Shown: positions 8,123 to 8,476 of the stretch, in pieces | How positions within the stretch are numbered: the stretch's first letter is position 1 | Layout of the letters: the number at the start of each line of letters is the position of its first letter | Assembly (NCBI GenBank): GCA_002693605.1 | Contig: NZQO01000067.1 | Location: 1 to 8,476 of the forward strand | Origin: Flavobacteriaceae bacterium | Lineage (GTDB): Bacteria > Bacteroidota > Bacteroidia > Flavobacteriales > Flavobacteriaceae | Reading direction: 5' to 3' | Length of the DNA: 8,476 nucleotides | Notes under the pieces: generated by a model | Database searches by the model: none | Told to the model about the DNA's origin: nothing | The model's input: only the letters and a program-made list of their open reading frames with translations | Translations under genes and position numbers: made by a program

Positions 8123-8476
8123 ATGGGCATACACACCAACCGAGAATCCCTGCAAAGGGCACTTGCGGCAAACCGAAATGGCAATACCATAGGTTTTGTC
8201 CCCACCATGGGGGCGCTCCATAGGGGCCACCTTGCTTTGGTTACACAGGCGCTCCAGGAAAATACGAACGTGGTCGTTAGCATTTTCGTTAACCCCACCC
8301 AGTTCGATAACCCCGCCGACCTTGATCGATATCCACGCACGCTGGAGGAAGATATAACGCTTTTGCATAATTTGCATCAAGACATACACATCTTCGTTCC
8401 TACGGTACAGGAGCTATACCAAGATGGCATCGCCTCTAGGCATTTCAACTTCGACGGATTGGATACCGAAATGGAA
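8123..8476 (+). CDS. panC: Pantothenate synthetase (pantoate--beta-alanine ligase), 5' part
   Basis: PanC joins pantoate and beta-alanine at the expense of ATP to make pantothenate, the vitamin precursor of CoA, in the cytoplasm. The visible 118 codons (of about 280 in the family) run to the window edge without a stop. They contain the nucleotidyl-transferase HIGH-type motif in [16 protein letters not shown] (residues 25-40; His33 and His36), [12 protein letters not shown] (51-62) with the pantoate-binding type Gln60, [12 protein letters not shown] (66-77) and [10 protein letters not shown]. The start at 8123 is the only ATG after an in-frame TGA at 8105-8107 and gives the usual number of residues before PTMG. 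The gene diverges from the GT5-like gene over 103 bp. Confidence 0.95.
   Translation, partial: MGIHTNRESLQRALAANRNGNTIGFVPTMGALHRGHLALVTQALQENTNVVVSIFVNPTQFDNPADLDRYPRTLEEDITLLHNLHQDIHIFVPTVQELYQDGIASRHFNFDGLDTEME

Noticed and set aside
8111..8389. Minus-strand open frames of 81 and 92 codons over the start of panC
   Set aside because: The plus-strand reading gives unmistakable PanC motifs over the same bases, and the antisense translations show no recognisable domain.

Overview
The window looks like a chromosomal housekeeping region from a member of the Bacteroidota, most likely a marine-type Flavobacteriaceae. The evidence is a DUF4270 lipoprotein (a Bacteroidota-restricted family), a short epsilon subunit and a beta subunit with the Bacteroidota-type insert, promoter elements of the TAnnTTTG type, and start codons preceded by A/T-rich sequence rather than Shine-Dalgarno motifs. 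The genus cannot be fixed from what is visible. No insertion sequence, phage gene, CRISPR array, tRNA or rRNA was seen.

Layout from left to right. Positions 1-60 hold what is probably the last 19 codons of a rightward gene. A bidirectional hairpin terminator (62-95) separates it from the leftward genes. atpC (122-397) and atpD (472-1977) form a two-gene ATP synthase operon. Its predicted promoter (2040-2071) overlaps a nearly perfect 32-bp palindrome (2049-2080). Upstream lies a closely packed series of five leftward genes, listed here in transcription order from 8019 to 2143: a shortened, probably non-catalytic GT5 glycogen-synthase-like protein, a DUF4270 lipoprotein, glmS, a sulfotransferase-like P-loop protein and a class IV aminotransferase. 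Gaps between them are 19, 12, 49 (to the preferred ATG) and 1 nt, which suggests one transcript. panC starts at 8123, runs rightward, and is cut by the window end after 118 codons. It diverges from the five-gene series across a 103-bp region with a TAnnTTTG element facing each way.

How the genes fit together. atpD/atpC encode two F1 parts of ATP synthase. glmS makes glucosamine-6-phosphate for cell envelope synthesis, panC makes pantothenate for CoA, and the DUF4270 lipoprotein is an envelope protein. The least explained parts are the sulfotransferase-like/aminotransferase pair, which is almost certainly translationally coupled, and the GT5-like protein, which has lost its C-terminal domain and nucleotide-binding signature. 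These two, together with the palindrome upstream of atpD, are the best candidates for undescribed biology. Otherwise the region is ordinary core genome and no obvious defence or mobile system is present.
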